A stretch of DNA of 7,077 nt. It comes from Symbiobacteriaceae bacterium. GTDB lineage: Bacteria > Bacillota > JAAYKD01 > WRDA01. Every line of letters starts with the position of its first letter. Positions within the stretch are counted from its first letter, which is position 1. A program made the translations under genes and the position numbers. Under the pieces are notes generated by a model. That model was not told where the DNA came from. It worked only from the letters and a program-made list of their open reading frames with translations, and did no database searches. The stretch lies in NCBI GenBank assembly GCA_009783675.1, contig WRDA01000069.1, positions 1 through 7,077 of the forward strand, read 5' to 3'. Positions 6,708 through 7,077 of this stretch are shown here, in pieces.

Positions 6708-7077
6708 GAACGCAACCCTCTTCACCATGGAGGACCCGGGGATCATCCAGGGTGGCGATATCCTGATCAAAGAGGGTAAGATCGCCGCAGTGGGTCGGGA
6801 TTTGCAAGCCTCCGATGCCCAGATCATCGATGCCAGCGGGCTCTATATCACCCCGGGGCTAATCGATGCTCATTCTCATGCCGGTGGTTTCGAGACTCAC
6901 TCCCAGCAATCCGACGTCAATGAGGGCACCAACCCGATCACCCCCCATATCAATGTCATCCATTCCATCGACGTCAGCGATCCCTGCTTTATGCTCTCGC
7001 CCAAGGTCGGCGTGACGACGGTATGCATTCCTCCCGGCAGCAGCAATGTCATCGGAGGCATGGCCATCACCCTAAAG
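6694..7077 (+). CDS. Amidohydrolase with intact HxH metal motif, 3' end beyond window
   Basis: The first 128 residues of a metal-dependent hydrolase of the same COG1228-type family, running off the right edge without a stop. Seen: beta-sandwich MLLIKNATLFTMEDPG, IIDASGLYITPGLIDAH (44-60), and the strand 1 metal motif H60-S-H62. This is followed by SDVNEGTNPITPH (73-85) and PPGSSNVIGG (113-122), a pattern familiar in clostridial amidohydrolases of this group. Superfamily members hydrolyse C-N bonds in ring amides, amides or deaminated bases using one or two metals; the actual substrate cannot be read here. The ATG at 6694 overlaps the upstream gene by 14 bp and has GGGAG with 8-9 nt spacing, so coupled translation is likely. 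It aligns with the upstream protein almost without gaps over the visible part, including the shared first six residues MLLIKN, which points to tandem duplication. The remaining metal ligands lie outside the window. Confidence 0.9.
   Translation, partial: MLLIKNATLFTMEDPGIIQGGDILIKEGKIAAVGRDLQASDAQIIDASGLYITPGLIDAHSHAGGFETHSQQSDVNEGTNPITPHINVIHSIDVSDPCFMLSPKVGVTTVCIPPGSSNVIGGMAITLK

Noticed and set aside
6517..6827. Minus-strand frames opposite the junction of the two amidohydrolase genes
   Set aside because: Both are antisense to well-supported coding sequence and lack any recognisable domain.
1..7077. Insertion sequences, CRISPR arrays, tRNA or rRNA genes
   Set aside because: No transposase motifs, terminal inverted repeats, regularly spaced repeats or cloverleaf-like segments were found.

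Overview
The window suggests a bacterium of moderate GC content (roughly half, by eye), probably from the Bacillota (Clostridia or Negativicutes type). That placement rests on protein style only: a Cache-type hybrid kinase with a SHEMRTPMNAIIGM H-box, a large MalT-like (LAL) LuxR regulator beside catabolic genes, and tandem COG1228-type amidohydrolases. It is an inference with modest confidence.

Layout. Positions 1-2659 (minus strand) hold most of a membrane-bound hybrid sensor histidine kinase, cut by the left window edge inside or just after its second receiver domain. A 129-bp gap (2660-2788) contains a Crp-like palindrome. Positions 2789-5293 (minus) encode a complete 834-residue LAL-family regulator with an N-terminal P-loop ATPase and a C-terminal LuxR helix-turn-helix. 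A 259-bp divergent intergenic region (5294-5552) carries a good sigma-70/A-type promoter for the regulator, a weaker promoter facing the other way, and between them a perfect 21-bp dyad whose arms contain GGATGA, the core of the MalT box. On the plus strand, 5553-6707 encodes an amidohydrolase-fold protein. It overlaps by 14 bp a second amidohydrolase that starts at 6694 and runs off the right edge.

The most interesting point is the amidohydrolase pair. The downstream protein has the intact metal-binding motif (DAHSH). The upstream one keeps the family fold and length, but by eye every expected metal ligand is replaced (VSS for HSH, NAY for the HAH pair, and so on), although the reading frame is clean. 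The simplest reading is a tandem duplication in which one copy became a conserved pseudoenzyme, perhaps a structural or regulatory partner of its active sibling. The adjacent LAL regulator probably controls the pair through the GGATGA dyad. The substrate cannot be read from the sequence. The histidine kinase may be an independent signalling gene.
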